Assembly (NCBI GenBank): GCA_963823095.1
Contig: CAWGKI010000019.1
Location: forward strand, 124,001 to 188,000
Source of the DNA: CAIVVT01 sp963823095
Lineage (GTDB): Bacteria > Acidobacteriota > Terriglobia > Bryobacterales > Bryobacteraceae
Reading direction: 5' to 3'
Length of the DNA stretch: 64,000 bases
Shown: positions 9,588-17,371 of the stretch, in pieces
How the letters are laid out: each line of letters opens with the position of its first letter
Numbering within the stretch: the stretch's first letter is position 1
Made by a program: the position numbers and the translations under genes
The notes under the pieces: model-generated
What the model saw: the letters and a program-made list of their open reading frames with translations, nothing else
The model's database searches: none
Told to the model about the DNA's origin: nothing

Positions 9588-10970
9588 ATGGCAGCCGAAC
9601 CTCAAGTGATCGAAAAGACGGAAACGGACATCATTGCTCCGGGGTATACGCTCGGCTCCGTGGGCGATCAAATTGCCGGCGTCGTGCTTACCAAGCGGAC
9701 GCCGGTTTTCTGGATTGGGTGCTTCTTCGCCGGATTCAGCCTGCTCATGCTGTTCCTCTTGTCGGCGACGTTGCTGATGGTGAAAGGCGTCGGTATCTGG
9801 GGTATACGGTCGCCGGTCATGTGGGGCTTCGCGATCACCAATTTTGTGTGGTGGATCGGGATTGGCCACGCTGGCACGCTGATCTCGGCGATTCTCCTGC
9901 TGCTCAATCAGAGTTGGCGCAACTCGATCAACCGTTTCGCGGAAGCCATGACGCTGTGCGCGGTGGCCTGCGCGGGTCAGTTCCCGCTGTTGCACATGGG
10001 CCGGCCGTGGCTGTTTTACTGGCTGATGCCTTATCCCAATTCGATGGGCGTTGAGCCCAACTTCCGCAGTCCGCTCGTCTGGGACGTGTTCGCGGTTTCA
10101 ACGTACTTAACGGTGTCACTGCTGTTCTGGTACACGGGCATGATCCCCGATCTGGGCACCATGCGCGACCGCGCCAAGAACACGATCACCAAATATATCT
10201 ACGGCATTCTGGCCATGGGATGGCGTGGCTCGGCGCGGCACTGGACCATTTACGAGACCGCCTCGCTGCTGCTGGCGGGCATGTCCACGCCCCTCGTCCT
10301 CTCGGTCCACACAGTCGTCAGTTTCGATTTCACCATCGCCATCGTCCCCGGCTGGCACAGCACGTTCTTTCCACCGTATTTCGTCGCAGGCGCAATTTAC
10401 TCGGGCTTTGCCATGGTGCTGGTGCTCGCGATTCCGATTCGGGCGGCCTACGGGCTGCAGGGCCTCATCACCGACCGCCATTTGGAGAACTCCGCCAAAA
10501 TCATGCTGGCCACTGGTTTGATCGTGGCCTACGCCTACATCATGGAGACTTTCATGGCCTGGTACAGCGGCAACGTTTTTGAACAGCAGGCCTTCTGGAA
10601 TAGGATGACTGGCCCCTACGCGGGCTTCTACTGGTTCCTCGTGTTGTGCAACATCGTGCTGCCGCAAGCTCTGTGGTTCAAGAAGTTCCGCACGACCCCC
10701 GTGCTGCTGTTCCTCTCCTCGATCGTCGTGCTCGTCGGCATGTGGCTGGAGCGCTTCATGATCATTGTCACCAGCCTGGCGCAGGATTTCGTTCCTTCAT
10801 CCTGGGGTCTGTTCCACGCCACGCGCTGGGACTGGGCTACGTTGCTGGGCAGCATCGGATTGTTCATCGTCCTGTTCTTCCTGTTCGTGCGCGTTCTGCC
10901 CATGATTTCCATTTTTGAAGTCCGGACCCTGCTGCCGCAGGCCAAAGTGCGCGAGGACTCAAGACGGTGA
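9588..10970 (+). CDS. actC: alternative complex III, NrfD-like membrane subunit ActC
   Basis: 460 residues with about ten membrane helices, of the NrfD/PsrC family. In complex III this subunit holds the quinol-binding site near the periplasmic face and forms part of a proposed proton path. Typical features seen are the N-terminal region before the first helix, the GIGHAGTLISAILLL helix with its conserved His, and the HTVVSFDFTIAIVPGWHSTFF segment. It lies directly after actB and overlaps actD by four bases (GTGA at 10967-10970), so translation is probably coupled. No irregularities were seen. Confidence 0.95.
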   Translation: MAAEPQVIEKTETDIIAPGYTLGSVGDQIAGVVLTKRTPVFWIGCFFAGFSLLMLFLLSATLLMVKGVGIWGIRSPVMWGFAITNFVWWIGIGHAGTLISAILLLLNQSWRNSINRFAEAMTLCAVACAGQFPLLHMGRPWLFYWLMPYPNSMGVEPNFRSPLVWDVFAVSTYLTVSLLFWYTGMIPDLGTMRDRAKNTITKYIYGILAMGWRGSARHWTIYETASLLLAGMSTPLVLSVHTVVSFDFTIAIVPGWHSTFFPPYFVAGAIYSGFAMVLVLAIPIRAAYGLQGLITDRHLENSAKIMLATGLIVAYAYIMETFMAWYSGNVFEQQAFWNRMTGPYAGFYWFLVLCNIVLPQALWFKKFRTTPVLLFLSSIVVLVGMWLERFMIIVTSLAQDFVPSSWGLFHATRWDWATLLGSIGLFIVLFFLFVRVLPMISIFEVRTLLPQAKVREDSRR

Positions 10971-11504
10971 AGAAACCAGGCATTTACGGCCTCATGGCCG
11001 AATTCGACAGTCCGACGTCGTTGGTGGATGCCACCCGTGCCGTCTACGACCTGGGCTATAAGAAGGTGGATGCGTACACGCCCTTCCCCATCGAGGAACT
11101 CAGCGACATCCTGCATCTGCACGAGAATAAGCTGCCCCTGATCGTGCTCATCGGGGGCATCCTCGGAGGTCTGTCCGGTTACCTGCTGCAGTACTTATGT
11201 GACGGTAATTTACTTCCCCATCAACGTCGGCGGCCGGCCTTTGCATAGCTGGCCCTCCTACATCATCGTCTCGTTTGAACTGACGATCCTGTTCGGGTGT
11301 CTCGCCGCGTTTATGGGCATGCTGGCGCTTTGCGGGCTGCCCATGCCGTATCACCCCGTGTTCAACGTTCCGCGCTTCGAGACGGCGTCCCGCGACCGGT
11401 TCTTTCTGTGCATCGAGGCGGCGGACCCGCTCTTCGATCCGGAGATGACATACGGTTTGCTCGAGACCCTCCATGCCCAGGAGGTGTCCGAAGTTGCGCA
11501 CTAA
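10967..11504 (+). pseudogene. actD: alternative complex III subunit ActD, interrupted by a +1 frameshift
   Basis: ActD (DUF3341) is a small membrane subunit of about 170-180 residues with two helices. Here the first half (GIYGLMAEFDSPTSLVDAT... to GGLSGYLLQY) is in one frame and the second half (VTVIYFPINVGGRPLHSWPS... to EVSEVAH) is one frame on. Deleting one T at 11195/11196 restores a continuous ActD of normal length, because TAC-TAT-GTG-ACG then reads YYVT. Both halves are well conserved and the start (GTG, overlapping actC) and end are normal. The lesion is therefore either a sequence error or a very recent mutation. If real, translation would stop after 93 residues and lose the second helix. 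Confidence 0.85.
11479..11484 (+). promoter_or_regulatory. ribosome-binding site deciding the actE start
   Basis: A perfect AGGAGG lies inside the end of actD, nine bases before a TTG codon. It argues for initiation at 11494 rather than at the in-frame ATG at 11473. Confidence 0.6.
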
Positions 11505-12117
11505 TAGCTGCAAATCCGCGGTGGTGAACGAGCGATCCAGGATTCCGCTGGCGGGCCTTGCCGTACTCATCCTGCTGCCCGTCGCAGCATGCCGCCAGGA
11601 CATGCATGACCAGCCGAAGTACATCGCTCTGCGGCCGAGTGACTTCTTCGCCGACGGCCGCTCTGCGCGTCCCATTCCCGCGGGTACCGTGGCGCGCGGC
11701 CATCTGAATAGCGACGCACTCTTCCACACCGGCAAGAAGCCCGACGGGACGTTCATCGAAACGCTGCCGGTCGCCTTGACCAAGGAAGTGCTGTTGCGCG
11801 GCCAACAGCGTTACAACGTATTTTGCTCGCCTTGCCATGACCATACGGGTAGCGGTCTCGGCATGGTGGTGCGCCGTGGATTCCGCCGTCCGCCGTCGTA
11901 CCATATCGACCGGTTGCGGCAAGCGCCCAACGGTTACCTCTTCGACGTCATCACGAACGGCTTTGGAGCCATGCCGGACTTCTCTGCGGAAATCAAACCC
12001 GCGGACCGTTGGGCTATCGTCGCCTACCAACGCGCATTGCAGCTTGCTCAGCATGCGACCGTCAATGACGCGCCGTTCGAGGCCCGCACGCAACTTGGCA
12101 CGGGGGGCACGCGATGA
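11494..12117 (+). CDS. actE: alternative complex III, mono-haem cytochrome c subunit ActE
   Basis: About 207 residues. A lipoprotein-type signal ends in VAAC (Cys33), followed by a linker and one haem site, CSPCH at 111-115, with a later GAMPDF segment likely to supply the axial Met. ActE passes electrons from ActA towards cytochrome c oxidase. I chose the TTG at 11494 because a strong AGGAGG (11479-11484) sits nine bases upstream; the ATG at 11473 lies before that site and has none of its own. The start overlaps the end of actD by 11 bases and the stop overlaps actF by four, in keeping with a coupled operon. Confidence 0.9.
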   Translation: MRTNSCKSAVVNERSRIPLAGLAVLILLPVAACRQDMHDQPKYIALRPSDFFADGRSARPIPAGTVARGHLNSDALFHTGKKPDGTFIETLPVALTKEVLLRGQQRYNVFCSPCHDHTGSGLGMVVRRGFRRPPSYHIDRLRQAPNGYLFDVITNGFGAMPDFSAEIKPADRWAIVAYQRALQLAQHATVNDAPFEARTQLGTGGTR

Positions 12118-13313
12118 TCGTCCAATCCTTCGACTTCGAAGTCTCCTCGGAGTTACGAGTGCGCCTGCGCCAGATGCGGATGCGTGCCGGCGCGGTCGGC
12201 CTGCTTGGGCTGATCGCGATGACAACTGCCGCAGTTGTCTCGCCCGATCAATTCTTCCGATCGTATCTCTGGGCATATGTCTTCTTCGTCGGAATTGCCG
12301 CCGGGTGCCTGGCATGGTTGATGTGCCAGTATCTGACCGGTGGCGCGTGGGGTGTGGTGATTCGCCGGCCGGCCGAAGCGGCCGTCCGTACATTGCCGCT
12401 GCTGGCCGTGCTTTTCATTCCCATCGCATTCGGCATTCCCAGTTTGTACAGGTGGTCGCATGCCGGCGTCGTCGCCGCGGACGAAATCCTCAAACACAAA
12501 CAGGCCTTCTTGAACGTCCCGTTTTTCCTGGTCCGGGCCGCCATCTATCTGGGTGGGTGGAGTCTTCTGGGGTGGTTGCTGAATCGCTGGTCCGCCGCGG
12601 AAGATCGCGAAGGCTCCTCCACTGCGCACCGTGTCATGTCGCGTATCAGCGCACCGGGCTTGATCTTCTGGGGATTCGCCGTCACCTTCATGGCCATCGA
12701 CTGGGTCATGTCGCTCGATCCGCACTGGTTCTCTACGATGTTCGGCCTGCTGTTCGTCGCGAGCCAGGCCCTGTCGTCGCTGGCATTCCTGATCGCCGTC
12801 CTGGTGATGCTCTCTTACTCGCGGCCGATGTTGGAGGTTCTGACTCCCCGCCACCTGCACGACCTCGGCAAACTGCTGCTCGCCAACGTCATGGTCTGGG
12901 CGTACTTTTCGTTTTCCCAGTTCCTTGTGATTTGGGCCGGCAATCTGCCCGCGGAGATTCCCTGGTACCAGGAACGATTACGAGGCGGCTGGCAGTACGT
13001 GGGGCTCACTCTCGTTGCGGGTCATTTCGCACTGCCGTTCGCGTTGCTGCTTTCGCGAGACCTGAAACGCAACTTCAAATTGCTGGCCGGCATTGCCGTC
13101 TTCATCCAGTGCATGCGCGTGGTGGACACTTATTGGCTCGTAGCCCCCGATGCGGCGAAAGGTCCGCTGGCGGTGAGTTGGGTTGATTTCGCCGCACTAC
13201 TAGGCTTGGGAGGCATCTGGCTGGCTTATTTCCTGATGCAGTTGGAAAGGCGCCCGCTGATGCCGCTGAACGATATCGAACTCGCGGAGGCTTTGGAACA
13301 TGGCCGGCGATAA
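12114..13313 (+). CDS. actF: alternative complex III, membrane subunit ActF
   Basis: 399 residues with about ten membrane helices, the companion of ActC in the membrane core of alternative complex III. Recognisable features are the helical pair ending in SYLWAYVFFVGIAAG, the FWGFAVTFMAIDWVMSLDP segment typical of ActF, and the C-terminal QCMRVVDTYWLV motif. It overlaps actE by four bases (ATGA) and the next gene by 14. Intact and of normal length. Confidence 0.95.
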   Translation: MIVQSFDFEVSSELRVRLRQMRMRAGAVGLLGLIAMTTAAVVSPDQFFRSYLWAYVFFVGIAAGCLAWLMCQYLTGGAWGVVIRRPAEAAVRTLPLLAVLFIPIAFGIPSLYRWSHAGVVAADEILKHKQAFLNVPFFLVRAAIYLGGWSLLGWLLNRWSAAEDREGSSTAHRVMSRISAPGLIFWGFAVTFMAIDWVMSLDPHWFSTMFGLLFVASQALSSLAFLIAVLVMLSYSRPMLEVLTPRHLHDLGKLLLANVMVWAYFSFSQFLVIWAGNLPAEIPWYQERLRGGWQYVGLTLVAGHFALPFALLLSRDLKRNFKLLAGIAVFIQCMRVVDTYWLVAPDAAKGPLAVSWVDFAALLGLGGIWLAYFLMQLERRPLMPLNDIELAEALEHGRR

Positions 13314-13779
13314 GAGTCTGGAACGTCATCGGATCGGCAGGAGCAAGATATCAGTGCGTCAAAAACTCCGCGACCTGGAATTTGGGGCGACAGTAGAGGT
13401 CGCCCTTGGGCTCATTTTGCTCACGGCCGCGTGGGGTTTGGTGCTGAGCCGGCTTTCGCCCCGGTTCGAAATACGCGCCAGCGCGAATCAGTCGAGTCCC
13501 ACCGTTGTCGATGCGAATGCCGCGAAGCTGCCCCCGGAGCCCCGGCTGCAAGCTAACGCGGTCGAGGATTTGCGGCAGATGCGCGCTGTGGAAGACCAGG
13601 TCCTGAACAGCTATGGGTGGGTCGACCGGAAGAAGGGCGTCGTGAGAATTCCCATCGACCGCGCCATCGAACTGCTCGCACAGCGCGGACTGCCTGGGCG
13701 CGCCGGGCGCGGTACGCCAAACAACGCCGGTAGTACGAGCATTCCATCCGAGGCCGGCATCGCATCGAAGGTCAACTAA
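13300..13779 (+). CDS. small conserved membrane protein of ACIII/oxidase loci
   Basis: 159 residues. A charged N-terminus (about 1-30), one membrane helix (about 32-50), a flexible periplasmic linker, then the conserved core QVLNSYGWVDRKKGVVRIPI followed by DRAIELLAQRGLP. From memory this core (short helix, YGWVD, RIPIDRAIELL) recurs in small proteins between actF and the oxidase genes of Acidobacteriota and other phyla; I know no proven role. Its position and single anchor suggest a structural or assembly part of the complex III-oxidase supercomplex. The tail is Gly/Ala-rich and not conserved in type. It overlaps actF by 14 bases. Confidence 0.7.
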   Translation: MAGDKSLERHRIGRSKISVRQKLRDLEFGATVEVALGLILLTAAWGLVLSRLSPRFEIRASANQSSPTVVDANAAKLPPEPRLQANAVEDLRQMRAVEDQVLNSYGWVDRKKGVVRIPIDRAIELLAQRGLPGRAGRGTPNNAGSTSIPSEAGIASKVN

Positions 13780-13832
13780 TGTACTGCGTCATGCAGAATG
13801 ATGATTATTCCTGGCGCACAACGCTGTCGGTT

Positions 13833-13939
13833 GTGGGGCAGCTTGGCAAGCTGCGGCCGATTGTCAATCGGCTTGGTGCGATTTTTCGGCAAAACAGCGG
13901 CGGTTGCCAACCGCCGCGCAGGATGCCATCCTGCCCCAC
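13833..13939. repeat. nested palindrome cluster between complex III and oxidase genes
   Basis: The element is bounded by an exact 9-base inverted repeat, GTGGGGCAG (13833-13841) and CTGCCCCAC (13931-13939). Inside are four short near-perfect palindromes, each with a single central base: CAGCTTG-G-CAAGCTG (13839-13853), CCGATTG-T-CAATCGG (13857-13871), CGGCGGTTG-C-CAACCGCCG (13898-13916) and AGGATG-C-CATCCT (13920-13932). Three of the four share a TTGnCAA core. It fits a REP/MITE-like repeat or a multi-stem RNA; no T-tract follows, so a simple terminator is unlikely. Confidence 0.75.
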
Positions 13940-14000
13940 ACGATCTTGATAATCGACAGTATTTTGGACGCACTACACTAGGCGGGCGGGGTGGTTCACG

Positions 14001-14960
14001 ATGGGATTTCAAATACCTCTCATTCCGGAGCAAGCCTCCAGCATTTCTGCGGACGTGGACCAGTTGCTGCGGTTTCTGCTCACCGTGTCGCTCTGCTTCA
14101 CGGTGCTGATCTTCGCGGCGATTGCCTATTTTGCGCTCCGCTATCGGCGGCGATCGGAGCTGGAACTGCCGCAGCCGGTGCACGCCGGATGGGGTTTGCA
14201 AGTCGTCTGGTCGGTCATTCCCTTCGGCCTGACCATGGTTATGTTCGGATGGGGCGCGCGCATCTTCATCGACGAAAGCCGGCCACCGCGAGACGCCATG
14301 CAGATCTACATCGTGGCCAAGCAATGGATGTGGAAGCTGCAGCACATGGAGGGGATGCGCGAGATCAACGAGTTGCACGTTCCGGTCGGCCAACCCGTGA
14401 AACTCACAATGACCTCCGAAGATGTCATGCACAGTTTTTCCGTGCCCGCCTTCCGCAGCAAACAGGACATCGTCCCCGGACGATATACCACCACCTGGTT
14501 CAAGGCCACCAAGCCCGGCAAGTATCATCTGTTCTGCGCCGAGTACTGCGGGACGAACCACTCGGGGATGAATGGGTGGATATACGCGATGGAGCCGAAG
14601 GAGTACGCGTTGTGGCTGGCGGGAGGGCCGAGAGGATCTCTCGTGGAAGAGGGGGCGAAGCTGTTTCAAGACCTTGCGTGTATCCGCTGTCACAAGGACG
14701 ACGGATCGGGACGGTGTCCCGCACTCAGAGGGTTGTTTGGCCAGACCGTGCTGCTTACGGGCGGCGCGACGGTCGAAGCCGACGAAGCGTATATCCGCGA
14801 ATCCATTCTGGATCCGGCCGCGAAGGTGGTGGACGGGTATCAGCCGCTCATGCCGACATTCCGGGATAGGGTTACCGAAGAGGAAGTGGTCGAGTTGATC
14901 GCATACATCAAGTCGCTGGTTCGGAAGCCTCAAGGAGAATCAGGCAGTATGAAGCCGTAG
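14001..14960 (+). CDS. coxB: cytochrome c oxidase subunit II fused to cytochrome c (caa3 type)
   Basis: 319 residues. Two membrane helices (about 22-45 and 65-85), then a cupredoxin domain with an intact CuA site: His144 (VMHSF), Cys179, Cys183, His187 and Met190 in CAEYCGTNHSGM. A C-terminal cytochrome c domain carries CIRCH (Cys227, Cys230, His231) and a likely Met ligand in PLMPTF. It accepts electrons from alternative complex III and feeds subunit I. It is the last gene of the plus-strand respiratory run before three minus-strand genes intervene; a Sco-type copper chaperone, often found just before coxB in such loci, is absent. The ATG at 14001 gives a short N-terminus without a cleavable signal. 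Confidence 0.93.
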   Translation: MGFQIPLIPEQASSISADVDQLLRFLLTVSLCFTVLIFAAIAYFALRYRRRSELELPQPVHAGWGLQVVWSVIPFGLTMVMFGWGARIFIDESRPPRDAMQIYIVAKQWMWKLQHMEGMREINELHVPVGQPVKLTMTSEDVMHSFSVPAFRSKQDIVPGRYTTTWFKATKPGKYHLFCAEYCGTNHSGMNGWIYAMEPKEYALWLAGGPRGSLVEEGAKLFQDLACIRCHKDDGSGRCPALRGLFGQTVLLTGGATVEADEAYIRESILDPAAKVVDGYQPLMPTFRDRVTEEEVVELIAYIKSLVRKPQGESGSMKP

Positions 14961-14976
14961 CGGGCGCGTGGTAGAG

Positions 14977-15042
14977 ACGCCCAAACCGCCAAGCTTTGGC
15001 GGGCATGCTTCGTAAGTCGCGGAATACAAACGGGCGTTTTTT
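14977..15042. terminator. probable terminator after coxB: nested stem with T-tract
   Basis: ACGCCC (14977-14982) can pair with GGGCGT (15032-15037), which runs into six Ts. Inside is a strong hairpin, CCGCCAA-GCT-TTGGCGG (14986-15002). It lies between the convergent coxB and minus-strand operon ends, where a terminator is expected. Confidence 0.5.
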
Positions 15043-15047
15043 CGAAA

Positions 15048-15066
15048 TCCGCCAAGCTTTGGCGGA
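15048..15066. repeat. second copy of the CCGCCAAGCTTTGGCGG hairpin
   Basis: The same 17-base hairpin found at 14986-15002 recurs here with one extra base pair on each side (TCCGCCAA-GCT-TTGGCGGA). The two copies lie about 60 bases apart in the convergent gap between coxB and the minus-strand operon. They could serve as terminators for opposite directions or be a small repeat family. Confidence 0.6.
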
Positions 15067-15195
15067 CTTCTACCTCTGATGAGTGCACTTTGGGCTTTGG
15101 ATCAAGCAAGAAAGCAGCGCCTCAACGCCGCGCACCAATGCCGGCAATCGCGGCGCAGTGGTGCAACCGCGGAGTCTTCACTTCTATGGGCGCAT

Positions 15196-16656
15196 TCACT
15201 GTGCCGGCGCACCGGCTTCGGCCGCCTGCAAATTCAAGCTGACCCGTTCGCCGTTGATGAGCACGAAACTCGAATCGATCAGTTGCTGGCCAGTGGAATC
15301 GAAGTTCGCGTAATCGCTCAGGAGCTTGAGCGGGGCGATGAGCTCGACCGCCAAGGGACTTCCGTCCGCACCCTGACCGGCCGCAAACCGGAGGGTGGTG
15401 CTGAAGTCAATTCCGTCGAAGTCGCCGTTGTGGTCCTTGAAGTAGGCGAGCACGGGGCGGATGAGATGCGCGATGTGCTGGTCAAACGCCAGAGCCGCCT
15501 GCCTGTATTGCGAACCCGCCACGGCTTGCGGGAGCGTAGTGGTCACCGATACCTGCAAGTAAGCGCCACTATGGAACGGGATGAACGCAGGCGGAGCGTA
15601 GCTCACAAAATGCGCTTGCGATTCCAGTTCCTTGACCATCAAGTCGAGTGTGGGTTGATACGCCTTCTGTAGCGCCTTCACTGCGTTGGGCGAACTGTCC
15701 CGCGCCAACTTGGCTTGATCGGCAGGCGTGGGCACGGCTTTGGCGGCTGCATTGGGCACACCGATGTCCTGCATAAGACGCGCGGAAACCACGGGAGCCG
15801 GCACGGGGACGGGAGGCGCGGCTTCGACAGTTGGATGCGATTGCGAAGCGGCCGCCTCCCGCCCGGTGTCCTCCTCCGAACGTGGCCAGATGGAAATTGG
15901 GTTAGCGTTCAAGTAAGCCTCGGCCTCGAATAGCGCCGCTTCTCGTACATGCGGATCGGCGGACGCCACCAGACGCCGGGCGGATTCCCTGGGAAGCACC
16001 AGCACTACATTCTCAACGTTCTCGGAGGGGACTCCGAGGATCTTCTTGCGCACGTGATGCGAGATTTCAAATGCAAACGCCTGCGGCGCATCCGCCTTCT
16101 CCAGCGCTGGGACCGCTGCCCGCAACAGCGGCAGCATCACGCTCTCATAGGTCTGCCGCGCGCGCTCCTCGGGTGTGAGCAGCTCGGCCGAGTACGAAGC
16201 AAAGTAGTTGCCGGTGATCTTGAGAACCACGCGGTCGCGATACCGGTCGAACTGAACCGAGCGCTGGTCGCTCTGCTGCTGGTCCTTCTCCGCGAGGTCG
16301 AGCTTCCGGCTGAAATAGAAGTGGTACGGAAAACTGTGCGCGGCGGCGGCGCTCGTGATGAGCTTCAGCTCGTTGCGATACTTCTGCTGCAGGGCGCGCA
16401 TTTGCGGATCGCGGATTTCCTCGGGCGCCAGCACCTGGGCCGAAGCGGACAAGACGGCCAGCAGCAGCGTGACGAAAATGCACGATGGGCGGGTAAGCGT
16501 CCTTTGGGCTGGGAACGGCGCGCAAAGAAACGGCAGTTGCGCCAATGCCGTCCCATCGACCGCGAACCGAAGCTTGTTTGTGTGCCGGCGCCGGCCGGGC
16601 AGGGCATCATGCAAAGCCGCTCTCCAAGCATTCAAGATCGACATCGTTATCCGCAA
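15196..16656 (-). CDS. secreted protein of unknown function
   Basis: Up to 486 residues. I do not recognise the family. A signal-like helix (CIFVTLLLAVLSASAQ) occurs only about 60 residues in, so the real start is probably downstream of the ATG at 16656, but no good in-frame ATG with a ribosome site is visible. After it comes an alpha/beta region with RNELKLITSAAAAHSFPYHF, then a Pro/Ala/Val-rich linker (about 275-300), then a second region with HFVSYAPPAFIPFHSGAYLQ. It is the last gene of a three-gene operon behind an outer-membrane haem barrel and a cupredoxin. A periplasmic role linked to them is inference only. Confidence 0.6.
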   Translation of the reverse strand: MRITMSILNAWRAALHDALPGRRRHTNKLRFAVDGTALAQLPFLCAPFPAQRTLTRPSCIFVTLLLAVLSASAQVLAPEEIRDPQMRALQQKYRNELKLITSAAAAHSFPYHFYFSRKLDLAEKDQQQSDQRSVQFDRYRDRVVLKITGNYFASYSAELLTPEERARQTYESVMLPLLRAAVPALEKADAPQAFAFEISHHVRKKILGVPSENVENVVLVLPRESARRLVASADPHVREAALFEAEAYLNANPISIWPRSEEDTGREAAASQSHPTVEAAPPVPVPAPVVSARLMQDIGVPNAAAKAVPTPADQAKLARDSSPNAVKALQKAYQPTLDLMVKELESQAHFVSYAPPAFIPFHSGAYLQVSVTTTLPQAVAGSQYRQAALAFDQHIAHLIRPVLAYFKDHNGDFDGIDFSTTLRFAAGQGADGSPLAVELIAPLKLLSDYANFDSTGQQLIDSSFVLINGERVSLNLQAAEAGAPAQ

Positions 16657-16692
16657 TTCGGCTCAGCATGAACGTCCTTTCACCGGCAGCCG

Positions 16693-17346
16693 CTATTTCG
16701 TCAACGTAAAGTCGACCTTCGCGTCACTCGCCACAGTGACCGGTTTGGTCTGACTCTTGTAGCCTTCGTGCCACGCCGATACCGTGTAACTGCCATCCGG
16801 GACGTCGGCGATCGTAAAGCTGCCCGAGTCGTCGGTTACGGCAAGATAGGGAGTGGGCGTGACGATGAGGTAGGCGGACATCTCGGGATGCACGTTGCAA
16901 AGCAGAGGGACGATGCCTGGTGCAGTGAATTGAAACGCTCGCGTCTGGCCCTTGGGGAAGGTCCCCAGACTGTGGCCCAGCTTCTTGTTGGAGCTTATGG
17001 CGGGCCAGAAGATGTTGTGAGGCACGCTGTCGTTGTTCAGGAAGTCCACGGTGGCTCCGACGGGAACGGCCATGATATGCGGTTCAAAGCGCAACGCTTT
17101 TTGAGAAAGCGTAAATGGCTTTGCCGGCTTGGCCATTGTCATTCCCGGCGTCGCTTCCACCCACACGACCGAGATGCCTTTCCCGGCGGCGACCTTGCCG
17201 GAGATGCTGCCGGATTTCTCTTCCTTGGCGGTCGACGGGTTGGCGTCGGGGGCCTGAGCGCGCGCCATGAGCCCGGCGGCAAGCACCGCCAGGGCCAAAG
17301 GCAGCCACGGCCTTTGATGAGTCACGATAGTTTGAGTTGTTGACAT
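16693..17346 (-). CDS. periplasmic cupredoxin with carboxypeptidase-regulatory tail
   Basis: 217 residues. Signal peptide about 14-31. A blue-copper-like domain (about 45-165) shows candidate type 1 ligands His110 (SVPHNIF), Cys150, His153 and Met156 in CNVHPEM, the order seen in plastocyanin-like proteins. A short CarboxypepD_reg-type beta domain follows (DDSGSFTIADVPDGSYTVSA), ending at the C-terminus. It probably carries electrons, or binds copper, in the periplasm. It follows the haem barrel gene by 25 bases and precedes the unknown secreted gene by 36. Its place inside the oxidase locus suggests an alternative electron carrier or copper handling. Confidence 0.75.
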   Translation of the reverse strand: MSTTQTIVTHQRPWLPLALAVLAAGLMARAQAPDANPSTAKEEKSGSISGKVAAGKGISVVWVEATPGMTMAKPAKPFTLSQKALRFEPHIMAVPVGATVDFLNNDSVPHNIFWPAISSNKKLGHSLGTFPKGQTRAFQFTAPGIVPLLCNVHPEMSAYLIVTPTPYLAVTDDSGSFTIADVPDGSYTVSAWHEGYKSQTKPVTVASDAKVDFTLTK

Positions 17347-17371
17347 GATTTAATCCCTTTCCTTGTTCGAG

